A DNA stretch of 64,000 bases from Hydrogenovibrio sp965140365 (GTDB lineage Bacteria > Pseudomonadota > Gammaproteobacteria > Thiomicrospirales > Thiomicrospiraceae). The stretch lies in assembly GCA_965140365.1 (NCBI GenBank), contig OZ223196.1; one strand, 5' to 3'. A model generated the notes under the pieces. It was not told where the DNA came from and made no database searches. It was given only the letters and a program-made list of their open reading frames with translations. A program made the translations under genes and the position numbers. Numbering within the stretch: position 1 is the stretch's first letter; each line of letters begins with the position of its first letter. Below are positions 35,510 to 46,228 of this stretch, piece by piece.

Positions 35510-36148
35510 ATGCAAAACACCCGCTTGATTCCTTTGTCGGCTTTGCAGCATTATGCGTTTTGTCCGCGCCAGTGTGCGCTCATTCATAATGAGCAGGCCT
35601 GGTCGGAAAATTGGCTCACGGCGCAAGGCCAGCAATTGCATCAGCGGGTGGATCACGGTTTACCTGAATCCCGAAAAGGAATTCGTTATGAAAGAGGTGT
35701 CGAAGTTTCGGCGCCTCAACTGGGTTTAATTGGTAAGCTGGATTTGCTGGAAATTGAAATTGCTAACGGAGCCTGTTTTCCTGTTGAGTACAAACGCGGT
35801 AAGCCCAAACAAGACCCTATTGACGAAATTCAACTTTGTGCCCAAGCCTTGTGTTTGGAAGAAATGCTTAATATTTCGGTGCCTTATGGTGCGCTTTGGT
35901 ATTGGCAAACGCGTCATCGTCATCAAATTGAATTTAATGATGCATTGCGTCAACAAACCTTACAAATTATAGAAGCTACTCGTGACCTGCTTAATTCAGG
36001 TGTAACGCCGAAGGCGAAATATGAGAAAAAGTGCCAGGCCTGCTCCTTGTATGAGTTATGTAATCCAAAATTAACATTTCGAGATAAAAGTCGCGCTTAT
36101 GTAAAAGCGATTTATCAGGAGAGTATTGTTGAAGAAACTCAAAAATAG
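35510..36148 (+). CDS. cas4: Cas4 exonuclease, adaptation factor
   Basis: 212 residues. Iron-sulfur cysteines at CPRQC (Cys18, Cys22) and CQACSLYELC near the C-terminus; nuclease residues in GLIGKLDLLEIE and PVEYKRGKPKQDPIDEIQL. Cas4 selects PAM-containing prespacers in subtype I-C. The gene overlaps cas1 by 20 bases. It holds two CAGGCCTG copies (35594 and 36035), the only ones in the cas operon. Confidence 0.96.
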   Translation: MQNTRLIPLSALQHYAFCPRQCALIHNEQAWSENWLTAQGQQLHQRVDHGLPESRKGIRYERGVEVSAPQLGLIGKLDLLEIEIANGACFPVEYKRGKPKQDPIDEIQLCAQALCLEEMLNISVPYGALWYWQTRHRHQIEFNDALRQQTLQIIEATRDLLNSGVTPKAKYEKKCQACSLYELCNPKLTFRDKSRAYVKAIYQESIVEETQK

Positions 36149-37148
36149 TTTGTATATCACCCGGCAGGGCGCTTATTTACATAAAGAACGCGAAACGTTA
36201 GTCATAGATGTTGAGCAGGAAAAGGCCATGCAAGTGCCGATTCATGCAATACAAGCCATTTACTGTTTTGGTAATGTGATGGTCTCGCCTTTTTTAATCG
36301 GTTTTTGTGGTGAAAATGGCGTGCACTTAGCTTTTTTTACCGAATACGGTCGATTTCTTGGACGAATGCAGGGAAAGCAAACGGGTAATGTCTTGTTGCG
36401 TAAGTCTCAATATAAAGCAGCTGAGTCTTCTCCTGAAAAAATAGCCCAAAATATCATTGCTGCCAAAATCAGCAATTCGCGTTCAGTGCTATATCGGCAT
36501 TTACGCAATCATGGTGAAAATGTTGTGGTGAAGCAGGCGATTACCCAGATTTCTTCCGCGTTGAATCGACTCAAATCGGCTGAAAGTTTAGATTCAATTC
36601 GAGGCATAGAAGGAGAAGTCGCCTCATTTTATTTTGGTGTGTTTAATGAACTGGTTCTGCCAAAAGTGGAAAAAGAGTTTACTTTTTCCAAACGCTCTCG
36701 CCGTCCGCCATTAGATAGAACGAATGCGCTTTTATCCTTTTTGTATAGCATTATCGGTAATGATATTTCCGCAGCCCTTCAAGGTGTTGGGCTAGACCCA
36801 CAAGTCGGTTTTTTACATCAAGACAGACCTGGTCGAGACAGTTTGGCGCAAGATGTTTTAGAAGAATTTCGAGCTTGGTATGCTGATCGTCTCGTGCTAA
36901 GTTTGATTAATCGAAAGCAAATCAAAGCCAATGATTTTGTGGTTGAAGCCAGTGGTGCGGTTAAGTTGAAAGACGATGTTCGAAAAGAAGTGTTGGTTGC
37001 TTTGCAAAATAGAAAACAAGAAACCGTTAAACATCCATATTTAAATGAAGATGTTCCTATTGGTTTATTACCCCATGTGCAAGCGATGTTATTAGCTCGC
37101 CATTTACGGGGTGATTTAGCCGAATATCCACCGTTTGTTCCGCGTTAG
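36129..37148 (+). CDS. cas1: Cas1 integrase
   Basis: 339 residues from TTG 36129, five bases after AGGAGAG; a TTG directly before it is also possible. The metal-binding catalytic set is visible: Glu in GIEGEVASFYF (about residue 162), His in VGFLHQDRPGRDSLAQD and Glu in LEEFR. It forms the integration complex with Cas2. A TTG start and overlap with cas4 suggest translational coupling. Confidence 0.97.
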   Translation: MKKLKNSLYITRQGAYLHKERETLVIDVEQEKAMQVPIHAIQAIYCFGNVMVSPFLIGFCGENGVHLAFFTEYGRFLGRMQGKQTGNVLLRKSQYKAAESSPEKIAQNIIAAKISNSRSVLYRHLRNHGENVVVKQAITQISSALNRLKSAESLDSIRGIEGEVASFYFGVFNELVLPKVEKEFTFSKRSRRPPLDRTNALLSFLYSIIGNDISAALQGVGLDPQVGFLHQDRPGRDSLAQDVLEEFRAWYADRLVLSLINRKQIKANDFVVEASGAVKLKDDVRKEVLVALQNRKQETVKHPYLNEDVPIGLLPHVQAMLLARHLRGDLAEYPPFVPR

Positions 37149-37158
37149 GTGAAATTCT

Positions 37159-37452
37159 ATGATGATATTGGTCACTTACGATGTTTCTTTTGATGACCCC
37201 GGTGGACAACGTCGGTTAAGGCACATTTCAAAAGCTTGTTTAGATCATGGTGTAAGAGTGCAATACTCGGTTTTTGAATGCGAACTAGAACCCGACCAGT
37301 GGGTCGGATTAAAAGCCAAATTGCTTGAAATTTATAATGAAGAAACAGATAGTTTGCGCTTCTATATGTTGGGCAAGCGATGGCGGGGCAAAGTTGAGCA
37401 TTTTGGTGCGAAAAAATCATTGGATATTTTTAAAGACAGTCTAATAATTTAA
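37159..37452 (+). CDS. cas2: Cas2, adaptation complex
   Basis: 97 residues. The ferredoxin-like start MMILVTYDVSFDDPGGQRRL, the VRVQYSVFECELEPDQW strand pair and C-terminal FGAKKSLDIFKDSLII are typical. It is the dimer core that holds the prespacer for Cas1. It is the last cas gene, followed by the leader. Confidence 0.96.
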   Translation: MMILVTYDVSFDDPGGQRRLRHISKACLDHGVRVQYSVFECELEPDQWVGLKAKLLEIYNEETDSLRFYMLGKRWRGKVEHFGAKKSLDIFKDSLII

Positions 37453-37655
37453 ATCCCTGAGATAGTTTTGCCATCAACGCTAACCTCTGGTGCTCTTTAA
37501 AAACTCGGAACCTTAGCGATAAGCTCTTAATGCTTATCTATTATGGCTTGATGTTATCTGAGAGACTTAAGTTTGTTAGAATGCAGTATCTTATTTTTTA
37601 GTTTAGCGAAATCCCTTCTAAAACCATTCGGTTTGTTAAGCTTAAAATATAAGCA
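37453..37655 (+). promoter_or_regulatory. CRISPR leader
   Basis: A 203-base AT-rich gene-free stretch separates cas2 from the first repeat. It is where the array promoter and integration signals should lie, and the array runs in the same direction as the cas genes. A CTTAATGCTTATCTATTATG stretch and an A/T-rich segment near 37585 are candidate promoter parts, but I cannot fix them. Confidence 0.8.
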
Positions 37656-40600
37656 GTCGCTCCCCACGCGGGAGCGTGGATTGAAACGTCATCTATTATG
37701 CCTATGTCTAATGACTCACCTGTAGTCGCTCCCCACGCGGGAGCGTGGATTGAAACTGATTCAGATGTGTTTATGCAGAACGAAATCAACGTCGCTCCCC
37801 ACGCGGGAGCGTGGATTGAAACTTTATCGTACACAGTTGTATTGATTGAAAACAGTGTCGCTCCCCACGCGGGAGCGTGGATTGAAACAGTACGGAATGA
37901 CGACAGAGAACGTGTTTGGTATGTCGCTCCCCACGCGGGAGCGTGGATTGAAACAACCAATGCTGGACATTTACAATAAGGTAACTGGGTCGCTCCCCAC
38001 GCGGGAGCGTGGATTGAAACCGACTACCTCCGCAGACTCTTCAAGCGGCTTAAAGTCGCTCCCCACGCGGGAGCGTGGATTGAAACATATTCAGAGCGAC
38101 TAGGTACACGAGCAAACCTTGTCGCTCCCCACGCGGGAGCGTGGATTGAAACAGATTCATAGCGGTAAAGATAACCTAGATATTAAGTCGCTCCCCACGC
38201 GGGAGCGTGGATTGAAACCCGTAATAAAGAAACAGTATTAGGCAAATCACCTGTCGCTCCCCACGCGGGAGCGTGGATTGAAACTGCTGTTTATTGGCAT
38301 TTAGCGGCCCCTGTTTTGTCGCTCCCCACGCGGGAGCGTGGATTGAAACGCACCAGAGGACTTTGAGATTCTACGATGCGGTAGGTCGCTCCCCACGCGG
38401 GAGCGTGGATTGAAACTCTGCTATTGCCTTATAAGTTAGTAGCTTGACGTTGTCGCTCCCCACGCGGGAGCGTGGATTGAAACTTTGATACCATGCTAAA
38501 CCCTGAACTAAAGACCGTCGCTCCCCACGCGGGAGCGTGGATTGAAACAGTCATTTTAATGTCCTCTATTAAAGGGGCTTACGGTCGCTCCCCACGCGGG
38601 AGCGTGGATTGAAACATGATTTGTTTAGTGTCTTTGCCGTCGAACTTGTGTCGCTCCCCACGCGGGAGCGTGGATTGAAACTGGAGCCTGTCTAGTTGCC
38701 TGATTCCAAAATCCAGGTCGCTCCCCACGCGGGAGCGTGGATTGAAACACGATGAACATGAGGATTTAATTAAATGAGTGGGTCGCTCCCCACGCGGGAG
38801 CGTGGATTGAAACTGAACAGCAGAAAGAAGCATATCGTAAAGCTTTAGTCGCTCCCCACGCGGGAGCGTGGATTGAAACAGAACAAGCGAGGCAATGTTA
38901 TCAAGGTCAGATGTCGCTCCCCACGCGGGAGCGTGGATTGAAACGTACATTGACGAGCAAACAGACGCTAACCGCAAGTCGCTCCCCACGCGGGAGCGTG
39001 GATTGAAACATCATTACCACGAGTTGCTAAGAATCGCCCTACGGGTCGCTCCCCACGCGGGAGCGTGGATTGAAACTCCTTGAGCGTACCACTCACCAAA
39101 TAAAGGCACAGTCGCTCCCCACGCGGGAGCGTGGATTGAAACTATTAGTTGCAATTAACATGAAACTTGGAACTACGTCGCTCCCCACGCGGGAGCGTGG
39201 ATTGAAACACTTGGGCCATCGGTAATAAGCTTGAATATTACGTCGCTCCCCACGCGGGAGCGTGGATTGAAACAAATATGACTGGTATTTGGACATTAAA
39301 GCAGAGAGTCGCTCCCCACGCGGGAGCGTGGATTGAAACATCATGCGATGGTAAAACATTGCAGGTTGGAACCGGTCGCTCCCCACGCGGGAGCGTGGAT
39401 TGAAACATGCCACCGGCATCTTTCGATGACGCCGCAATCAAGTCGCTCCCCACGCGGGAGCGTGGATTGAAACTTGACCATCTTGGCCAGTTCCGGTGCC
39501 ATGTCTGGGTCGCTCCCCACGCGGGAGCGTGGATTGAAACATCCATTAATTATTTTTTCAATTATGAATCCAATGTCGCTCCCCACGCGGGAGCGTGGAT
39601 TGAAACGAATTATGGCCGGATTAACGGTGACCGAAATCGCCGTCGCTCCCCACGCGGGAGCGTGGATTGAAACATTAAAAAACGCAGTGACAAAAAGAAG
39701 CCGTGAGTCGCTCCCCACGCGGGAGCGTGGATTGAAACAACAACAGATACATCAATAACTTCATCAATTAATGTCGCTCCCCACGCGGGAGCGTGGATTG
39801 AAACAATTGATTAAACTGAAAGTGAATTATTTGAAGGGGTCGCTCCCCACGCGGGAGCGTGGATTGAAACTAACTCATGACAATATTGTTCTAACTCCTT
39901 AATGTCGCTCCCCACGCGGGAGCGTGGATTGAAACAATTAAATTACTGTACTCGTCTATCTTTAGTTTAGTCGCTCCCCACGCGGGAGCGTGGATTGAAA
40001 CTTCATAATCTCCAACCCTCCAAGCTTCTGAAAACTGTCGCTCCCCACGCGGGAGCGTGGATTGAAACTATGATAGAAGAAAGTTATTTGATGTGGTTTT
40101 GGGTCGCTCCCCACGCGGGAGCGTGGATTGAAACAAATATTCAACTAAGAAAAGAATATCTAAAGGAGGTCGCTCCCCACGCGGGAGCGTGGATTGAAAC
40201 TTGCCACTCGCAATAAGCCATGTCGCAGTCCATCGTCGCTCCCCACGCGGGAGCGTGGATTGAAACATTGACAGCTTGCGATATGCAGTCGAGAGATTAA
40301 GTCGCTCCCCACGCGGGAGCGTGGATTGAAACTTGATAATGGAACTAGCATTATCGAAGTAATGACGTCGCTCCCCACGCGGGAGCGTGGATTGAAACCC
40401 ATGAAGCAGTTAATCGCTAAAGAGGGAATGAAGTCGCTCCCCACGCGGGAGCGTGGATTGAAACTAAATTTTATTACATCGTAATCTTTACCAACCAGGT
40501 CGCTCCCCACGCGGGAGCGTGGATTGAAACCCTGCACCGCTTGCGAATCCACCGATTTCAGCAGGTCGCTCCCCACGCGGGAGCGTGGATTGAAACTTCT

Positions 40601-43600
40601 GTGTATTTCATCTTCCTACTCCATCCCGTGTCGCTCCCCACGCGGGAGCGTGGATTGAAACTTCAAGGAAGACCAAGGAGAGACACCAGAGAAGGTCGCT
40701 CCCCACGCGGGAGCGTGGATTGAAACTGATTCAAAAGAAGTATTTAAAAGATTCCCTGAGAGTCGCTCCCCACGCGGGAGCGTGGATTGAAACTGCATCA
40801 AAGCACACCTTGTCGCTGAATGATGTCGTCGCTCCCCACGCGGGAGCGTGGATTGAAACGCACCAGAGGACTTTGAGATTCTACGATGCGGTAGTCGCTC
40901 CCCACGCGGGAGCGTGGATTGAAACTCGATAGCTTCATAGAGAAAACGCAACCATTGTTGTCGCTCCCCACGCGGGAGCGTGGATTGAAACTTGATAATG
41001 GAACTAGCATTATCGAAGTAATGACCGTCGCTCCCCACGCGGGAGCGTGGATTGAAACACGACGAACATGAGGATTTAATTAGATGAGCGGAAGTCGCTC
41101 CCCACGCGGGAGCGTGGATTGAAACTTCTAGGTACGCGCTGTAATCTTCACCAAGTTGGTCGCTCCCCACGCGGGAGCGTGGATTGAAACTCAACCATGT
41201 GTGGGATTGAACGTTGCATGATGCGTCGCTCCCCACGCGGGAGCGTGGATTGAAACTCCATTACCATTTTATAATCGTCATCAATAAACGTCGCTCCCCA
41301 CGCGGGAGCGTGGATTGAAACCATGTACTCCGCGGCCTCATGCGCCGCGACGGTGTGTCGCTCCCCACGCGGGAGCGTGGATTGAAACTTTTGCTATGGA
41401 CTCAAACTTATCTACCAACTCAAGTCGCTCCCCACGCGGGAGCGTGGATTGAAACAGGCTTGTAGTTAAATTTAATGGAATTCAATATGTCGCTCCCCAC
41501 GCGGGAGCGTGGATTGAAACATGGTTAAAATGGAACGTCTTCCGAATCAAAATTGTCGCTCCCCACGCGGGAGCGTGGATTGAAACTCCTTGAGCGTACC
41601 ACTCACCAAATAAAGGCACGTCGCTCCCCACGCGGGAGCGTGGATTGAAACTCCTTGAGCGTACCACTCACCAAATAAAGGCACGTCGCTCCCCACGCGG
41701 GAGCGTGGATTGAAACAAGTTAAGTGGTACGCTTATAAACAAGCAGTCACGTCGCTCCCCACGCGGGAGCGTGGATTGAAACAATTGATTAAACTGAAAG
41801 TGAATTATTTGAAGGGGTCGCTCCCCACGCGGGAGCGTGGATTGAAACTATCATGTTATCCGAAAGGTTAATGCCGTTTCGAGTCGCTCCCCACGCGGGA
41901 GCGTGGATTGAAACAATTAAATTACTGTACTCGTCTATCTTTAGTTTAGTCGCTCCCCACGCGGGAGCGTGGATTGAAACTTCATAATCTCCAACCCTCC
42001 AAGCTTCTGAAAACTGTCGCTCCCCACGCGGGAGCGTGGATTGAAACTCAAGGAGTTACATCTAAAGAACTTCCTGAATTTCGTCGCTCCCCACGCGGGA
42101 GCGTGGATTGAAACACAGCGGCACGCATTTTATCGGCGCTGGTCGCATCGTCGCTCCCCACGCGGGAGCGTGGATTGAAACTGGTATTAAAACCAGGAAT
42201 TGATCATGTTGGCTTGTCGCTCCCCACGCGGGAGCGTGGATTGAAACGACATATCGAAAGTGTCTTTTGTCTGAATCCGAGGTCGCTCCCCACGCGGGAG
42301 CGTGGATTGAAACGCCCGGTTAATAATGAATTTGAATACTATGAGGTGTCGCTCCCCACGCGGGAGCGTGGATTGAAACATTTTAAAAAATTTAATAAAA
42401 CATCGCGCGTGAGAGTCGCTCCCCACGCGGGAGCGTGGATTGAAACTTGTATTTGATGGCGGAATCTGTAACGAGGTGGACGTCGCTCCCCACGCGGGAG
42501 CGTGGATTGAAACTTCGGTTCTACCGCCAAGTTGTCTCTGCTGTTCAGTCGCTCCCCACGCGGGAGCGTGGATTGAAACAAATTGGTGTAGTCAAAATCC
42601 ACCAGCGTGCTAAGTCGCTCCCCACGCGGGAGCGTGGATTGAAACTATCAATCGCCCCTCAGCGCTTGATGGGTCTGGGTCGCTCCCCACGCGGGAGCGT
42701 GGATTGAAACAACCAAATGCGGACAAGCGCCCATTATGAACGCGGTCGCTCCCCACGCGGGAGCGTGGATTGAAACTCGCAACAGAGATACAACACGCCA
42801 ATGGTTCGGACGTCGCTCCCCACGCGGGAGCGTGGATTGAAACTTGCTGCCCGATAACCGATTGTGTAGAGGCAAGCGTCGCTCCCCACGCGGGAGCGTG
42901 GATTGAAACTTACCAGTTATAAAATCTTCCCAATCAGACCAAGTCGCTCCCCACGCGGGAGCGTGGATTGAAACCCAATAATGAGTTTGTGCCTGCTTCA
43001 AACGAAGGTCGCTCCCCACGCGGGAGCGTGGATTGAAACATTTGAGTACCATAAGGCATAACCAGAGTTTCAGCGTCGCTCCCCACGCGGGAGCGTGGAT
43101 TGAAACATCTTGATTCTCCTGTGCGGGAATTAACGTGGTTGTCGCTCCCCACGCGGGAGCGTGGATTGAAACTAAAGCACTGTCACCAGTGACGGGGGTT
43201 ATATGAGTCGCTCCCCACGCGGGAGCGTGGATTGAAACTCTTCCAGTATATAAGAGCATCTGTCAGCATTGGTCGCTCCCCACGCGGGAGCGTGGATTGA
43301 AACATCTCATAATCGTAACGAAACAAGCGACTCAATGTCGCTCCCCACGCGGGAGCGTGGATTGAAACTCACCCGTAAACCAGTCGAAGCGTTCAGACAT
43401 GCGTCGCTCCCCACGCGGGAGCGTGGATTGAAACAGACCAGAATCATGCCGTCGAGTGGGCTAAACAGGTCGCTCCCCACGCGGGAGCGTGGATTGAAAC
43501 CAATCAAAGCCGATTTATCAAAACGAAACCGTCAGTCGCTCCCCACGCGGGAGCGTGGATTGAAACGGCAGATAAATTATTTATTCCCAGCCTCTTCTAC

Positions 43601-45683
43601 GTCGCTCCCCACGCGGGAGCGTGGATTGAAACACTTCGCCAACGATGCCAGTTTTGACGATGAATACGTCGCTCCCCACGCGGGAGCGTGGATTGAAACT
43701 AAAACTGTTGCGGAGCGTATCGCTGACATCGTTAGTCGCTCCCCACGCGGGAGCGTGGATTGAAACGCTAAGAAAGCTTTGAACGTCGCAATGGATGCTG
43801 GTCGCTCCCCACGCGGGAGCGTGGATTGAAACGGTTGCCGGATAACGACCGACGTTAAAGGTTTTCGTCGCTCCCCACGCGGGAGCGTGGATTGAAACTC
43901 CTGAAACTTGCTCTATTGTTACAAAAAAAGAAGTCGCTCCCCACGCGGGAGCGTGGATTGAAACACAACTATCAAACGATCGTACTTTTCCAAAGTACGT
44001 CGCTCCCCACGCGGGAGCGTGGATTGAAACACTCTGGCGGCTTGCGTTTGGTGGGTGAGAATGGGTCGCTCCCCACGCGGGAGCGTGGATTGAAACTGCT
44101 TGGCTGGCGCAAAGAAGAAACCGGATACCGGTCGCTCCCCACGCGGGAGCGTGGATTGAAACGACTTACTGACACCCTTTAAGCGCACCTGCGCCCGTCG
44201 CTCCCCACGCGGGAGCGTGGATTGAAACTCAAATTGAAGCGTTTAAGCTCAATGAAATCGACCGTCGCTCCCCACGCGGGAGCGTGGATTGAAACAAGTG
44301 CGAAAAGGAATTCAATACGCGAAGAATACGTCGCTCCCCACGCGGGAGCGTGGATTGAAACTATTACAGCAAGGCCGTGATGCCGTCAGCCAATTGTCGC
44401 TCCCCACGGGGGAGCGTGGATTGAAACCTAAAGGACCGCCGCCACCAGCTTGGCCACCGTCGTCGCTCCCCACGCGGGAGCGTGGATTGAAACGACTGCG
44501 TGTGTTTTTTGCACATACCATGAATTCGTCGCTCCCCACGCGGGAGCGTGGATTGAAACTGACGCTCTGGCTTCGACTTGGCTGGCTTGGACTCGTCGCT
44601 CCCCACGCGGGAGCGTGGATTGAAACCAGTTAACCGTTATCCAGATAATTGCACTTGTGGTCGCTCCCCACGCGGGAGCGTGGATTGAAACGTCTGAATA
44701 CCGGCATCAATACCCTTTGCAAGCTCGTCGCTCCCCACGCGGGAGCGTGGATTGAAACGACTGTAACGAAACCACCAGCGTATGGAAATTTGTCGCTCCC
44801 CACGCGGGAGCGTGGATTGAAACAGTGACACGATCATCATTAGTCAAAATCAAAACAGTCGCTCCCCACGCGGGAGCGTGGATTGAAACATATCAAACCT
44901 CCAATAATCATAGCCAGTGCCGTGTCGCTCCCCACGCGGGAGCGTGGATTGAAACAGCATCAGCCTTGCTGAATGTAACCGTGTGCCAGGTCGCTCCCCA
45001 CGCGGGAGCGTGGATTGAAACGTCCGTCCGACCAAATCACCTGAAAAGTGGTTTAGGTCGCTCCCCACGCGGGAGCGTGGATTGAAACAGGTGTTGAGGG
45101 TCATATCTGCGCTGATTTGCAAGGTCGCTCCCCACGCGGGAGCGTGGATTGAAACTTATAAAGATTGGTTGAGTGATTTTAGAAAGATAAGTCGCTCCCC
45201 ACGCGGGAGCGTGGATTGAAACCAAGCCGACTGAATGCAGAGGGCATACAATCGGCCGTCGCTCCCCACGCGGGAGCGTGGATTGAAACCTGTTTGTCTT
45301 GTCGTAAACGTAATACAAGACATGTCGCTCCCCACGCGGGAGCGTGGATTGAAACTTCAAAATGCCCTTTCGCATGCGAAAGTCTTGCTGTCGCTCCCCA
45401 CGCGGGAGCGTGGATTGAAACAGGCGCCAGGAATTGAATGCCCGATTGATACGCGTCGCTCCCCACGCGGGAGCGTGGATTGAAACCGGTCAAAGTGTGA
45501 CATTGGCTTCCGGTAGTCAGTCGCTCCCCACGCGGGAGCGTGGATTGAAACTTATTAACCATGTGGTCAGTATATAACCATTATTGTCGCTCCCCACGCG
45601 GGAGCGTGGATTGAAACCAAGAATTGCGCCGCAAGTCCTGTTGTCGTTAAAGTCGCTCCCCACGCGGGAGCGTGGATTGAAAC
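37656..45683 (+). CRISPR. Type I-C CRISPR array, about 122 repeats and 121 spacers
   Basis: A 32-base direct repeat that starts GTCGCTCCCC, has an inverted CTCCC/GGGAG pair and ends GTGGATTGAAAC. I counted 122 copies; spacers average 34 bases (33-37). All copies I read are identical except one at 44396, where base 14 changes from C to G, and the last copy at 45652 shows no decay. The GATTGAAAC end is typical of subtype I-C handles. Several spacers recur: 38350/40860, 39077/41587/41652, 39805/41783, 39936/41915, 40002/41981 and 40333/40992; 38749/41059 are near-identical. Apparent reading frames with repeated APHAGAWIET or FNPRSRVGSD are artefacts of translating the repeat. Confidence 0.99.
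39805..42015 (+). repeat. Repeated spacer block within the array
   Basis: Spacers at 39805, 39936 and 40002 recur in the same order and lengths at 41783, 41915 and 41981. The spacer between the first and second member differs (39871 region against 41849 region). This points to a block duplication by repeat recombination followed by a change of one spacer, or to two captures. Confidence 0.85.
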
Positions 45684-45822
45684 ATAGCCATTCCGACCGG
45701 ACATGAATATGCCTCTGGGGCGGGTTTACATCGGTGCGTTTTAAAATACCTGAACAGGAAAATGCGTTAAATTTAATTTGATGAAGGTATACTGTTAATG
45801 GCATTGATTTTAAAGGAAAGTA

Positions 45823-45921
45823 ATGATGTTTGACTGGATTTATGACATTCCATTTTTAGTCTGGCTGGGGGGTGTTTTTGCAATTATGTTTTTAGCTGGA
45901 AAAATTAAAGGCGAATACTAG
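45823..45921 (+). CDS. Small membrane protein candidate, 32 residues
   Basis: AAAGGA lies five bases before ATG 45823 (eight before a second ATG at 45826). The product MMFDWIYDIPFLVWLGGVFA then IMFLAGKIKGEY is one hydrophobic helix with a basic end. It is the first reading frame after the array. No family recognised; it could be chance, but signal, start and composition agree. Confidence 0.4.
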   Translation: MMFDWIYDIPFLVWLGGVFAIMFLAGKIKGEY

Positions 45922-46028
45922 AGTCTGATGTGCTGGCTGCAAAAGGAAAAGTCTTGAAATTCGGTAAGTCACCATAAGCTTATTACAAGACAGCTCTATT
46001 TCGTTTTTAAGCTAGACTGTTGAAGAGG

Positions 46029-46107
46029 TGGTAAATGGCGCCGGAATCGAACCGGATAAGAACTAATTTAGATTAGAACACGCTTATTGCGAACCACTCC
46101 ACCATTT
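46029..46107 (-). tRNA. tRNA-like element, probably degenerate
   Basis: On the minus strand AAATGGT pairs with GCCATTT to give a seven-base acceptor, followed by A and an encoded CCA. The T arm is TCCGGTTCGATTCCGGC with the invariant TTCGATT. However, the D arm is too short, positions 8-9 are GG, and the anticodon region (CTAATCTAAATTAG) folds into a five-base stem with only a four-base loop. I therefore cannot assign an amino acid. It could be a pseudogene, a tRNA remnant at an integration site, or another structured RNA. Confidence 0.35.
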
Positions 46108-46174
46108 ACCAAATACCATGATAAATTTTCATGGCATTCAATATCAAATTAAAGATCATTTTAATGCATGGAAA

Positions 46175-46192
46175 ATGCCCAGGCCTGGGCGT
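46175..46192. terminator. CAGGCCTG hairpin after flavin reductase gene
   Basis: GCCCA and TGGGC pair around GGCC. It lies 37 bases beyond the stop of the minus-strand flavin reductase-like gene. On that strand the sequence after the stem is CATTTTCC, so termination would be weak. Confidence 0.45.
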
Positions 46193-46228
46193 ATTCATAT
46201 TGATGTTTGGATTGCTTAAATGGTTTCT

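Larger units (their letters stand above)
45684..46228. other. Gap after the array: small ORF, tRNA-like fold, hairpin
   Basis: This 545-base stretch has no long gene. It holds a 32-codon reading frame at 45823, a tRNA-like structure at 46029-46107 and a GCCCAGGCCTGGGC hairpin at 46178. A possible -10 element (TATACT at 45788) precedes the small frame. The rest, including 45930-46020, shows nothing I can assign. Confidence 0.5.

Noticed and set aside
37656..45683. Many open frames across the array with repeated APHAGAWIET or FNPRSRVGSD motifs
   Set aside because: They are translations of the CRISPR repeat, not repeat proteins.
37656..45683. Self-targeting spacers
   Set aside because: I saw no spacer matching other parts of this window by eye, but I could not run a search.
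46029..46107. A functional tRNA gene
   Set aside because: D arm too short and no seven-base anticodon loop; kept only as tRNA-like.
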